DNA of 64,000 nt from assembly GCA_014529385.2 (NCBI GenBank), contig CM043958.1, positions 127,871,317 to 127,935,316 on the forward strand, in the 5' to 3' direction. The DNA comes from Adiantum capillus-veneris (taxonomy: Eukaryota > Streptophyta > Polypodiopsida > Polypodiales > Pteridaceae). A program made the translations under genes and the position numbers. Positions 35,003-46,570 of this stretch are shown here, one piece after another; the stretch's first letter is position 1; every line of letters starts with the position of its first letter. The notes beneath the pieces are model-generated. The model had not been told where the DNA came from and searched no databases. It saw nothing but the letters and a program-made list of their open reading frames with translations.

Positions 35003-35701
35003 GGTCCAAGAAGAAGAGCTGGGGCTGCTGCGCACGTTAGAAGAGTACCACCGAAGCTTTTGAACACATGGCGCTTTCAAGAAAGATGGACATCGTGCTA
35101 CTCATACCTGCAGAACAAGAGAAGGACGTGCTCACGAGCTCTGCGGCATTCCGCCGACGCGCACAAACAAAAGTCAGCTTCTAACTTATACTCTGATCTC
35201 TCTCTCTCTCTGTGTATGGGGAAAACTAGTAATTTGAGTATATCTATGTAAATTTCAAATTTATACCTACATTTTGTAAACTTGAGACGGAATTCATTCC
35301 TTTCCATCCAAATGTGAGAGAGTAATTTATGGGGCTAAGCTGGCTTTGATCAAAATAAACATTTGTGATCCCATGCCCTCTTCAGTGTCACTGTCTGAGT
35401 GTGGAGCAGCGGACACTTTCTTCGGCCAACGAACCTTTTTGTCTCATTGGTACACACACTTCTGACACGCTATGCAGCTCCATCTCTTTCACATATTCGC
35501 ACAAGTATTTAGTTACATCTTTGCCATTGAATTGATCCATTCTATTGACGATTGCTTGTATGGATTTGGTTGCTGAAATCTTCCTTCTTTCAGTGGCATG
35601 TTGTTGTTACATGAACATTGCAAATGCTTGAAACATTTGCATTGTTGCTAGGTCAAAATGCATACCATGTTGCTTCACAATCACTCATGGTTACCCATAA
35701 A
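35003..35701. other. Upstream region of the Ole e 1-domain gene
   Basis: About 700 bases between the TATA box and a copia LTR. A CT repeat is at 35,197-35,211. I see no further gene and no regulatory motif that I would name with confidence. Confidence 0.4.
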
Positions 35702-36443
35702 TGTTAGAAAATATGACGTAGCTAAATAGATATTTGAGTAGATTACTTAATGGAGAGAGATAAATTTCACACACAAGAGATTATAGAGTAAAGAGAGAGA
35801 GAGAGAGTACTCACGATATACGTGGTTCACCCAATGTGGGCTGCGTTCACAGGAAAGCAGCCACTCAATGGCTTTAGTACTTCAAAACAAGAAGTAGTTT
35901 GCAAAGGGATTATACCCTTAATGGAGCTCCCGCCTTGCTTCACTCTCACCACCTCACACTCACATTGTTGCATCAACTTCACACTATCAAATGTGTGTAG
36001 AAATGACCTCCTTTTATAGGCCAAAAGGGTTGCCCTCTCATGAGAGGCAGCCATGTGTAGCCGCCCTTGTGTAGATAAGTCCAAGTCGGACCCTTCAATC
36101 CGCCCATGTGCGGTCGCCCTTGAGAAGACAAGTCCGCTTTTGAATCCGGCCACCGGCCATTGACTTCCGACCACCGGCCAACCGATCGGTTGTTTTCTGA
36201 CCACTTTCCGGTCACCGTCCGGCCATAATATTCCGGTAAAAAGGAATATTCCGACGAAGGAAAAAAAAATTGTTCCGTCCCCGAGGCCCCTAAAGTTGCC
36301 CCTGATTTTTTGTCATGAAAATTTTGGTTTTCGGCGAGTGATTTTTCTTCACGCACGATGGCTTCTCCTCATAATGGGGGCCTTACAAATGTGCGCTTTT
36401 ACCACATAAAATTACAAGGGTAAATCAGGCTCCATACTTAACA
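35702..36443 (-). repeat. 3' LTR of the second copia element
   Basis: TG...CA ends and an adjacent PPT define it. GA repeats lie at 35,793-35,807. There is no second copy in the window for comparison. Confidence 0.75.
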
Positions 36444-36503
36444 ATCTCCCACTTGGAGACTGATCTTTAAACCAAACATGTGACTGCTTTCCATCCTGGC
36501 TTC

Positions 36504-39500
36504 TTATTCTTGAATGCCGATTGAAGATGAGCAAAAGCTCAACTTCTCCTTGTTGACCACCTTTGTAAATATGTCTGCAGGATTTTCACTTGTATGCACC
36601 TTTCTTAGCTTTAGCTGTCTCTCTTCCAAAAGAGTGCGTATGAAGTGATATCTCACCTCAATGTCCTTTGTCCTTGAATGAAAAGCTGAGTTCTTCGCAA
36701 GATGGATAGCGCTTTGGCTATCACTGTACAAGACACAATTGTCTTGTTTGAATTGAAGCTCTTCTAAGAATCTGTGAAGCCACAGAATTTCTTTGCTTGC
36801 CTCCGTCATTGCTACATATTATGCTTCCATGATAGAAAGTGAGACCACTTTCTGCAACTTTGAAGCCCAGCTTACTGCTGTGCCTCCAATCGTGAACACA
36901 TAGCCAGTAGTGCTCCTTCGAGTATCTTTGTCACCTGCCATATCTGCATCAGCATACCCTACTTCTAGAAAAATATCAGTTCCTTCAAAATACAAAGAAT
37001 TTGTTGTTGTCCCTTTTAGATACCTAAGTATCCACTTCACAGCTTGCCAATGCTCTTTACCTGCGTTATCCATGAACCTACTCACAACTCCCACTGCATG
37101 TGCAATATCTGGCCTTGTCCAGACCATAGCATACATTAGAGAACCTACCGCTGCAACATATGGAACTTTAGAAATGTAGGCTATCTCCTCTTGTGTCTTT
37201 GGACACATATCCTTCGTTAGTTTAAAGTGACCAACCAAAGGTGTAGAAACTGGTTTTGCATTTTGCATTGCAAACCTTTCTAGTACCTTCTTGATGTAAT
37301 CCTCTTGAGATAGCTTTATTGTCTTCTTTGTCCTGTCCCTTGATATTTTCATACCAAGTATCCTCTTTGTAGCACCTAAATCTTTCATTGAAAAAGATTT
37401 AGACAACTCCTCTTTTAGGTCTTTGATGTCCTACATCTTAGCACTTGCAATCAGCATGTCATAAACATACAACATTAGGATGATGAATTTCCCATCTCCC
37501 AATTTCTTCGTGTAGACGCAGTGATCCGAGTTGCATCTTGTGAATCCATGATCCAACATCCATCGATCAAACTTCAAGTACCATTGTTTTGATGCTTGCT
37601 TTAAACCATACAAGATCTTCTTTAATCTGCAAATAATTTTCTCTTTGCCTTTTACTTCATACCCCTTTGGTTGAAGCATGCAGATTTCCTCCTCTAAGTC
37701 ACCGTGAGGGAATGCCGTGTTTACATCTATTTGCTCGAGATTTAGATCATAAGCAGCCACAAGTCTTGAGACAAGCCTAATTGAGTTCATTTTTACAACA
37801 GGAGAAAATATTTCATTGAAGTCAATACCTTTCTTTTGAGAAAAACCTTTTACCACAAGTTTAGATTTGTACCTTTTCTTCCCACCTTCTTCTTCCTTCA
37901 CCTTGTATACCCATTTGTTTTGAAGTGCCCGCTTACCTTTAGGAAACTCAACCAACTCCCTTGTTTGGTTGCGATGTAGTGAGTCCATCTCCACTTGCAT
38001 GCTCTTCGTCCATTCTTCTTTGGATTCATGTTGTATAGCTTCTTCGTATGATTCTGGCTCTCCAGAATCTGAGATCAAGAGATGGTTGAAGGAAGGAACA
38101 AACCTTTCTGGAGGTCTACTTGCTCTTGTAGATCTTCGGGGAATAGGTTGAGGCTCCTCATTTGGTTGACGTTGTTGCACATTGTCACCATTTGCAGTCC
38201 TTGAGTCTTCACCGTCTTGAAGCTCCATGTACTCATCACCTGTTTGTTTTGTTTGTTTTCTTTCCAAGTAATCTTTGTACATATTTTGTTCATTAAAAAT
38301 TACATCCCTACTCCTTAAGATTTTATCATCTTCAGGATTCCATATGCGATACCCAAAGTCACCTTCTCCATAGCCAATGAAGAAACACTTTTTGGACTTT
38401 GCATTTAGCTTTGATCTTAGAATTCTATCTATGTGCATGAAAGCCTCACATGCATAATTCACCGCTTTACCTGTCCATGCCTCTTCTGGAACTCCCCCAT
38501 CCAATGCCGTTGAGGATGATCGATTGATTAAGTACACAGAGGTACATACAGCTTCCGCCCAAAGCTCAAGCGGTAGGCCTGCATGTAGCCGCATGCTTCG
38601 TGCTCGCTCCATGATTGTCCTATTCATCCTTTCTGAAATCCCATTTTGTTGAGGTGTCCGTGGGGTTGTCCTTTGCCTCCAAATGCCATTTCTAGCACAA
38701 AAGCTTTCAAAAGCTTAGCTGCAATATTCGCCTCCATTGTCGGATCTGAGGCATTTAACCTTGGTACCTGTTTCATTCTCCACAAAGGCTTTCCACCTTT
38801 GAAATATGGAAAATACATCGGACTTATTCTTCATGACATAAACCCATGTTTTTCTAGTCGCATCGTCTATGAATTTTACATAGTACAATGAGCCACCAAG
38901 TGATGGTGTACTTGCAGGACCCCAAACATCACAATGAACCAACTCAAGTTTTTTATTTTTTCTTTCATTTCTTGATTTTTGAAAATTTACCCTCTTTTGT
39001 TTACCATAAACACAATCTTCACAGAACTCTAAGTCCACTTCTTTCAAACCTGGTAGAAGCTTCTTTGTTTGAAGGATTTGCATTCCTTTGGCACTCATAT
39101 GCCCAAGCCGGTAGTGCCACACCGCACTGTCAACTTCTGTAGTTGCTGCACAAGCTGAAGGTTGCGTGCTCATAGTACATAAGTAAAGTGTACCGACCTT
39201 TTCTCCCTCGGCAACCACCAAAGATCCCTTTGAGATCTTGCACCGTTTGTTTCCGAATGAAATGTTGTGACCTTCATCGTCCAATTGTCCTGTAGAGATC
39301 AAATTTTTCCGAAGAGAAGGAACATGCCTAACATCTTTAAGCTTCCATTCATTTCCGTTAGCAGTTTTGATAGAAACTGTACCTTTGCCAACAATCTCAC
39401 AAGCTTCATCATCTCCCAAGTATACATACCCAAAATTACCTTTGGTGTAATCTTGGAAATGTTGCTTGTGTGGTGTCGCATGGAATGAAGCCCCGGAATC

Positions 39501-39782
39501 TACTATCCAGGAATTAGACACATTGTCTAATGAGAGAATTAGAGCATCTTGCTCTACTTTACCTGCCACATTGGCCTCCGATGTTGGCTTGTTGTCTTGA
39601 GACTCTGTCTCCTTCTTCTTCTTGGACCAGCAATCCTTCTTGACGTGGCCCTTCTTGCCGCAGTTCCAACATTCAAGAACTGACTTTGTGCATGACTTGC
39701 TCCGCCTTTGAGCGATCACGACCCTTTTGGTTTTTGAACCTCTCCTTAGGCCTTCCTCTTGTTTCCATTGATAGTGCAACAC
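36504..39782 (-). pseudogene. Copia pol: protease, integrase, RT, RNase H
   Basis: Order on the minus strand: knuckle CWNCGKKGHVKKDC (about 39,665), protease WIVDSGASFHATPHKQHF (about 39,500), pre-integrase LWHYRLGHMSAKGMQIL-like text, integrase (HCDVWGPASTPS, FIDDATRKTW, CLRSDNGGEY, then MNRTIMERARSM), RT from about 37,990 (RALQNKWVYKVKEEEGGKKR), palm LMLYVYDMLIAS near 37,460, where YVDD has changed to YVYD, and RNase H (GYVFTIGGTAVSWASKLQK; VLYSDSQSAIHLAKN). Stops lie between 38,715 and 38,627, at 37,431 and near 36,815. It is inactive. Confidence 0.9.
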
Positions 39783-40371
39783 TTGATGATTCGCCTGTGC
39801 TTCTCCTTCGTATTTCCTCGCTTAGGAGAACACCCATAACATCATCAAACTTAAGAGTATTTGTGCCAGAAATAGAATTACTTACAGCCATCACAAGGCT
39901 GTCCCAACTATCCGGTAGAGATGATAGTATAAGAAGAGCTCGCACTTCGTCATCGAAATTGATTTTCACTGATCGAAGTTGACTTATGTTTGTGTTAAAG
40001 TCATTTTGGTGTTCTGCAACTGAACCATTCTCTGTCATCTTTAGATTGAACAAGCGCTTCATAAGAAATACCTTATTGGATGCCGACGGTTTCTCGTAGA
40101 AGTCGTCAAGTGACTTCATCAAGTCCTCTGTGGTCTTCATATCCGAAACATTGAAGGCCACCGTTGACTCCAAGCTTAATCGGATTGTTCCCAGTGCCTT
40201 TCGATCAAGGACAATCTATGCTTCATCTGCCATCGTTGCGGGCTTCTTTGCAAGACCGCCTAGTGGCAAATAGAGGTCCTTCTGGTAGAGATAGTCTTCA
40301 ATCTACATCTTCCAATGTTGGTAGTTTTTGCCGTTGAACTTCTCAATCTTGAGCTTCCCTTCCTCCGCCAT
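39673..40371 (-). pseudogene. Copia gag of the second element
   Basis: It starts at 40,371 (MAEEGKLKIEKFNGKNYQHW) and has two early stops, TAG near 40,305 and another near 40,215. The frame is then open from 40,173: ESTVAFNVSDMKTTEDLMKS, FLMKRLFNLKMTENGSV, ALLILSSLPDSWDSLVM. This is the UBN2-type gag domain. It overlaps pol in another frame. Confidence 0.8.
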
Positions 40372-40411
40372 AACTCCCACTCAATTCAAGGAATCCTTTC
40401 CTTGAGATAAT

Positions 40412-41401
40412 TTAGCTACGAGAAAACCTTGCCACTGTAGGTGGTGGTGGTCGACGAAGAATTTGCGGGGCTTGAGCATGCTCTTGCTGCACCATCAGCG
40501 GAGGGGGTCTAGGAGGGTATATGTCCCCTGGAATCCTTCGAGGGTGAGGGCAATTATACATGCCATGACCAACTTCGTTGCAATTCCAGCATCTCAACTC
40601 TTGTGCTTGACGTCGTTGATTGCGATTCCCTTCTCTTGGTTGTCGTTGTTGGGGTAGGCCCTGCACTAGATTCAAGGTGAGACTCTCTAGTTGTTGAGTT
40701 AATCTTTGCAAGATCTCTTGTTGTGATCCTTCCCCTATTTGTGAAGTTTGGGCAAGAGAGCCCCTAACTTGTGCTCCCATGCTTGGTGAAGAATCCCTCT
40801 CAATGACTTCATTTAGGTCCCTTGTTCTATGTGCATGAAAATTTAACTTCTTGAATTTGACCATGGCCACCTCACGTGCTTCCTCAAATGTTGATGGGAA
40901 TTTTAACTCTACCTTGGTCTTCAAAATTGGATACAAGCCAGCCATGAACCTATCTTTCTTTAGAAAGTTTGGTGCACCACCTTGGTTTTGTAAGGTAGCC
41001 TCCCATCTATCCCATAGGTTAAGGAAAACGGCCTCATAAGATGGGTAGTCTTCAAGGAATACCTGTTTATGTTGAAGTAGACAATTCCAAAGACCCTCTG
41101 GAGTATCTCCTTGCCCAAATTTGGCAAAAAAAATTGCACGTAGCCTCTCCCAATTGGTTTTGTTTTGAGGTTGCAAGGCCTCGTACCATGCCTTAGCCTC
41201 CCGTTTGAGAACGAGTGGAAAAGCACGCAGCTTTACCTCTTCTTGATCCCTCCCAGAGATGAGGTGTGCCATTTCCAAATTATCCAGAAATTCTTGTGCA
41301 TCCTCACCGTTTTTAGAATGAAAGGTAGGAAAAGTGCTTGACATTTTTACAATACAAGGAGGCTTGTGTACCACAAAGTTTTGACTACGATGAGTGATCA
41401 C
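40412..41401 (-). CDS. Ty3 gag with one zinc knuckle (open frame, cut at its 3' end)
   Basis: A 329-residue open frame from 41,401. The gag domain runs from about residue 20 (STFPTFHSKNGEDAQEFLDN) through AKAWYEALQPQNKTNWERLR and FAKFGQGDTPE to DRFMAGLYPILKTKVELKFP. A CCHC knuckle CWNCNEVGHGMYNC is near residue 275. A proline-rich end follows, and the frame stops at RFSRS where copia sequence begins. Protease and pol are missing. It may be translated but cannot be autonomous. Confidence 0.8.
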   Translation of the reverse strand: MITHRSQNFVVHKPPCIVKMSSTFPTFHSKNGEDAQEFLDNLEMAHLISGRDQEEVKLRAFPLVLKREAKAWYEALQPQNKTNWERLRAIFFAKFGQGDTPEGLWNCLLQHKQVFLEDYPSYEAVFLNLWDRWEATLQNQGGAPNFLKKDRFMAGLYPILKTKVELKFPSTFEEAREVAMVKFKKLNFHAHRTRDLNEVIERDSSPSMGAQVRGSLAQTSQIGEGSQQEILQRLTQQLESLTLNLVQGLPQQRQPREGNRNQRRQAQELRCWNCNEVGHGMYNCPHPRRIPGDIYPPRPPPLMVQQEHAQAPQILRRPPPPTVARFSRS

Positions 41402-43919
41402 ATCAAAATAAAAATATATACATCAAGTGTTAGTTCATAATTTATCATAGGCAAAATAAAAGGGTTGATTGAGGCATTAATTTCATTAAGGCGAGTGGGT
41501 CCAAAAATTCTCCTAATGGTTGCTTGAAATCTAAATTTTGTAGCAATTATGATGTGCACAGATTGACGAGCTATGGGTGTAAAAGGAGAAGTAGCTCAAG
41601 GTTGGTTCATGTGACAATGTGTTCTCCTTTTTCTTTCTCTTGAAGAAAGTTTCCTTTGAGTGGATCGCTATCTAAGCGCCTCTTGTCTCTGCCTCAAAAC
41701 AAAATAAAAACATGGACATCAAATGAATCTTCATAATTAATGAATGGAAGAATGATGGGATTTGGAGATGCCAAGATTTCACCAAGTCTTTCTGCTCCAA
41801 ACATAAAAACAATGCGTTGTTGGTAAAAAATTTGCGATCTACACAAATGTTAATTCTGATGCGTTGTGAAAAATGAAAAGCATATGGTGCAACTCTATTG
41901 TTCATGAGAATAGAAGGCAATTAGGAAAGTTCCTCCGTGGGGGCACCACTTTTATGAGAGCGGATTTTTTGAGATGGGGCTCAACTCAAGGCTCCCACCA
42001 GACAACCACTCCGTGAGACCCTACACACGCATATTTCTTAGGGGCACCACCCTCTTTTATGGAGAAAGAAGGAAACCAAAACAAACCGCACACACTCACA
42101 CCTTCCTTATGTGCTTCAACACAAAATGCCCTTCAACCATTCAACACACACTCCTTAAGCAATCCCTTTGAACGCTGCACAAACTCACATGCAAAGATTG
42201 ACCTTCACCATACTAGTGCTCATATACTTCTAACAAAAGCAATCAAAAAACCTCAAAACTCAAAACACCACAATGCACAAATACTTGACAACTCCTTTCC
42301 TTTCCCAAAAGAAGAGACTACTTACACACATAAGGCGGCATGCATGGAGAGCTCTTCTCCATCTATGCAGCCCCAAGACTTACTTACACACAACATAAGG
42401 AGAAAAGCCAAGCAAATAGACACCATGGTGCACAAAAACTTTCTCAACAAACAAGCAACCCAATGAGCACAAAATATGAGAAGCTGCCAAGATAGGCTTA
42501 CCAATTTTACATGCGTTTAGAGCAAAAGTGTGACGACGACACCCCAATTGCAACAATTTGTTGATCAAACCATGAGATAGATCATTGAACTTGATATCCT
42601 TGCTCTCATATAGAATCTACAATCCTTATTTAGGGATGAGTATGATAAGAGAAATGTTTGCAAGAGAATGGTAGCAATAGCATATTGATGCTCTCTCTAT
42701 GGTGCCGCTTATGATAGCGAGCTTAGGAAATGGATAGGGAGACAAGAGGAGAGAAAGATTAGGGCTTATCTAACCTTAGAGGAACTTATTTGCAGCAAAG
42801 GATTAGGTGTGTGTATTTTTGTGCTTGCCAAAGGGCCTTTTTATAGCTGTACAAGACCTTGGGTTAGGTTAAACTTGACTAGGGTAGGTAATTAACCATA
42901 GTTAGGTTCCCTTTTGACCATTCCTTCAATTATGCAAATAAGGGACTTATTTTTTCATTAAAAATAGCCTTTTAAGTCGTGGAGGCTCCATAAGGGTTGA
43001 TAATGTATGTGGGCCCCACCATGATGTCCCTCCAGTGGCTCCTGTAGAGTGTCCCCATCCTGTTTGTTGTGTCTCTGGAAGCATCTTGAGCCGACCCCTC
43101 CACATGCAAGTGGTTTTTAACTCCCCATTGGTATTTTAGAATGTTGGAGAAGTCAAGAAAAATTTTCACCTTTGTGGTTTACCTGATTGTAACTTTGACC
43201 TGCAGTAACAGTGTCCACAGCACCTTGTTTTCACCATAACTTTCAGCCTGTAACTCAGAATTGGGTGCTGTAAAAGGCAAAGTTGACCTTCTCAAAGTGT
43301 TTAAGCTAATTTTGGAGTGTTCCTCAAGTATACCCATGAGCTAAGGCGTTCAAGATGCATCCAAAACACCTTTTGAACTAAGTCTCCTTGTAGGGGGCCC
43401 TTTAGCATGCATCCAAGGTGTAGCATGCTTTTTTCAAAAGAGAATCCACCTTAAACAAATGAGGTAGGCTCCAATAAAGTTTGATTTATTGGGGATATAC
43501 ATTATATTTAAGATTTGTTGAACAACACAAGTAAATGATCCAAGACTTGGGTCACATAGTGGTGGGGAAGGGAAGGCCTACAAGGTTAACCCTACCCTTG
43601 AGAGAAGATGGGTAAGATAAGTGCCCATAAATTATTTATTTACAAATTATGGGATGTAGATAGGTATTTAAATTATTAAAGATAATTAGTTAAAAGAATA
43701 TGCAGTAAAAAAACTAGGAGAGTAGAATTAAGTTTACTATTTACATTCAGCATGAAGAGAGAAATATGATGTAAATGCATAAAGATCTAATAAAGGTAAG
43801 GTGTTTGTATGGAACAAGGCTATTACGGAAAGAGAGAATGAACACCAGGTTAAAACTTTGATAAAAAATATATACATTTGAGCAGAAATGTAGTGCAAAT
43901 GCAAGGTTACCATTTAACG
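41402..43919 (-). other. Leader and probable 5' LTR of the Ty3 gag element
   Basis: Non-coding. Two related blocks GGGGGCACCACTTTTATG (about 41,940) and GGGGCACCACCCTCTTTTAT (about 42,041) may mark an LTR/PBS border. CTATAAAAAGG on the minus strand near 42,840-42,850 is a TATA-like motif. Parts of 41,740-41,900 resemble 49,660-49,780 (ATGATGGGAT, CCAAACA, GTTGTTG, TGTTAATT blocks). LTR ends could not be fixed. 43,520-43,919 shows nothing specific. Confidence 0.4.
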
Positions 43920-43920
43920 C

Positions 43921-46570
43921 TACTCACCGGCAAGTCGGAATGCTTGTTGCATTACTTTAAGGCTCTTCGGTTAGTGCTCTTGACTTGCCGGCAAGCCTCT
44001 AATGCTTGCCGCATGACCTTACGGCTCGCTGGTTAGTGCTCTGAAGGTCTGCCTTGCGTCCTTTAGTGGTTTAGATTGTGTATTTACGCAAGGCGGACCT
44101 GCAGAGAACTAACCGGCGAGTCGTAAGGTAATGCGGCAAGCATTAGAGCTTATCGGCAAGTCGTATGACTTGCTTGCCGGCAAGCTCTAATGCTTCCCGC
44201 ATTACCTTACGGCTCGTCGGTTAGTGTTCTGAAGGTCCACCTCGCGTCTTTCAGTGGTTTAGATTGTGTATTTACGCATTGCGGACCTTCAGAGCACTAA
44301 TCGGCATGCCGTAAGCTAATGCGGCAAGCATTAGAGCTTACCGGTAAGTCGTATGACTTGTCGACAAGCTTTAATGCTTGCCACATTACATTATGGCTCG
44401 CCGTTTAGTGCTCTTGACTTGCTGACAATCTCTAATGCTTGCCCATTACCTTACGGCTCGCGGGTTAGTGTTCTGAAGGTCCGCCTTGCGTCTTTCAGTA
44501 GTTTAGATTGTGTATTTAGGCAAGGCGGACCTTCAGAGCACTAACTGGTGAGTTGTAAGGTAATGCGGCAAGCATTAGAGCTTGTCGACAAGTGTATGAC
44601 TTGTCGGCAAGCTCTAATGCTTACCGCATTACCTTACGGCTCGCTAATTTAGTTCTCTAAAGGTCCGCCTTGCGTCTTTCAGTGGTTTAGATTGTGTATT
44701 TACACATTGCGGACCTTTAGAGCACTAACCGGCGAGCCGTAAGGTAATGCGGCAAGCAATACGACTTGCCGGCAAGCTCTAATGCTTGCCGCATTACCTT
44801 ACGGATTGCCGGTTAGTGCTCTTGACTTGCCTGCAAGCTCTAATGCTTGCCGCATTACCTTATGGATCATCGGTTAGTGTTATGAAGGTCCGCCTTGCGT
44901 CTTTCAGTGGTTTAGATTATGTATTTACGCAAGGTGGATTTTTAGAGCACTAACCGGCGACCCGTAAGGTAATGCGGCAAGCATTAGAGCTTACCGGCAA
45001 GTCGTATGACTTGTCGGCAAGTTGTAATGCTTGCCGCATTACCTTATGGCTCGCCGGTTAGTGTTCTGAAGGTCCGTCTTGTGTCTTTCAGTGGTTTAGA
45101 TTGTGTATTTATGCAAGGCGGACCTTTAGAGCACTAACGGGCGAGCCGTAAGGTAAACCCCTTCAGAGCACTAACTGGCGAGCCGTAAGGTAATGCGGCA
45201 AGCTCTAATGCTTGCCGCATGACCTTACGGCTCGCCGATGAAGGTCCACCTTGCGTCTTTCAGTGGTTTAGATTGTGTATTTATGCATTGCACACCTTCA
45301 GAGCACGAACCGATGAGCCGTAAGGTGATGCGGCAAGCATTAGATCTTGCTGGCAAGTCATAGATTGTGTATTTATGCATTGCGGACCTTCAGAGCACTA
45401 ATCGGTGAGCCAAAAGGTAATGTGGCTTGCATTAGAGCTTGTCGGCAAGTTATATGACTTGCGGGCAAGCTCTAATGCTCAGAACACAACCTTACGGTTC
45501 GCCAGTTAGTGTTCTAAAGGTCCGCACTACGTCTTTTATTTGTTTTGATTGTGCATTTACGCAATGCGGACGTTCAGAGCACTAATTGGCGAGCCGTAAG
45601 GTAATGCAACAAGCAGTAGAGATTACCGGCAAGTCGTATGACTTGCCGGCAAGCTCTAATGCTTGCCGCATTACCTTACGGCTCGCCGGTTAGTGTTATG
45701 AAGGTCCGCCTTGCGTCTTTCAGTGGTTTAGATTGTGTATTTATGCATTGCGAACCTTCAGAGCACTAATCGGTGAGCCGTAAGGTATTGCGGCAAGCAT
45801 TAGAGCTTACCGGCAAGTCGTATGACTTTCTAGCATGCTCTCATGCTTGCCGCATTACCTTACGGTTTGCCGGTTTAGTGCTCTTGACTTGCCGGCAAGC
45901 TCTAATGCTTGCCGCATTACCTTACGGCTCGTCGGTTAGTGTTCTGAAGGTCCGCCTTGCATCTTTCAGTGGTTTAGATTGTGTATTTATGCAAGGCGGA
46001 CCTTCAGAGCACTAACCAGCGAGCCGTAAGGTAATGCGGCAAGCATTAGAGCTTACCAGCAAGTCGTATGACTTGCCGGCAAGCTCTAATGCTTGTCGCA
46101 TTACCTTAGAGCTCGCCGGTTAGTCATGTTCTGAAGGTCCGCCTTGTGTCTTTCAATGGTTTAGATTGTGTATTTACGCAAGGTGGACCTTTAGACCACT
46201 AACCGGGGAGCCATAAGGTAATGCGGCAAGCATTAGAGCTTACCGGCAAGTCGTATGACTTTCCTGCAAGCTCTAATGCTTGCCGCATTACCTTATAGCT
46301 CACCGGTTAGTGTTCTGAAGGTCCGTCTTGCGTCTTTCAATGGTTTAGATTGTGTATTTATGCATTGCGGACCTTCAGAGCAAGCTCTAATGAAAGCCGC
46401 ACTACCATACAATGTATTTAAGCATCTTTTAGTGGTTTAAACTATGTATAAGCATTGCGGACCTTCATAGCATTAGTCGGTGAGCCGTATGGTAATGCAG
46501 CTTGCATTAGAGCTTCCCGGTAAGTCCAATAACTTGCCAACAAGCTCTATGGAAAGCCGTATTACCATAG
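43921..46570. repeat. Tandem satellite of palindromic, about 185-bp monomers
   Basis: A core TTAGATTGTGTATTT recurs at about 44,071, 44,258, 44,502, 44,688, 44,912, 45,096, 45,268, 45,727, 45,973, 46,160 and 46,344, with degenerate forms near 45,362, 45,545 and 46,440. Most intervals are 182-187 bp; three are 224-246 bp and one is about 94 bp. Each monomer is a hairpin. In the copy at 45,897-46,054, a 66-base arm starting AAGCTCTAATGCTTGCCG, a 26-base loop, and the complementary arm ending GGCAAGCATTAGAGCTT pair with about three mismatches. The 26-base link between monomers (GCCGGCAAGTC...GACTTGCCGGC) is itself nearly palindromic. No ORF is meaningful here. Confidence 0.92.

Larger units (their letters stand above)
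35702..40371 (-). mobile_element. Second copia element, 5' end missing
   Basis: The 3' LTR is 36,443-35,702 (742 bp, TGTTAAGTATGG to TTCTAACA), with the PPT AAGTGGGAGAT at about 36,454-36,444. The internal region with gag and pol follows to the gag start at 40,371. There is no PBS or 5' LTR; about 40 bases upstream of gag the sequence becomes the gag of a Ty3 element. Confidence 0.85.

Noticed and set aside
35827-36356. Two 125-codon ORFs upstream of the host gene
   Set aside because: They lie completely inside a copia LTR and have no domain.
43921-46570. CRISPR-like appearance (regular repeats with hairpins)
   Set aside because: There are no unique spacers. The whole monomer, including loop and link, is repeated, the setting is a plant nuclear genome, and no cas-like genes are present.
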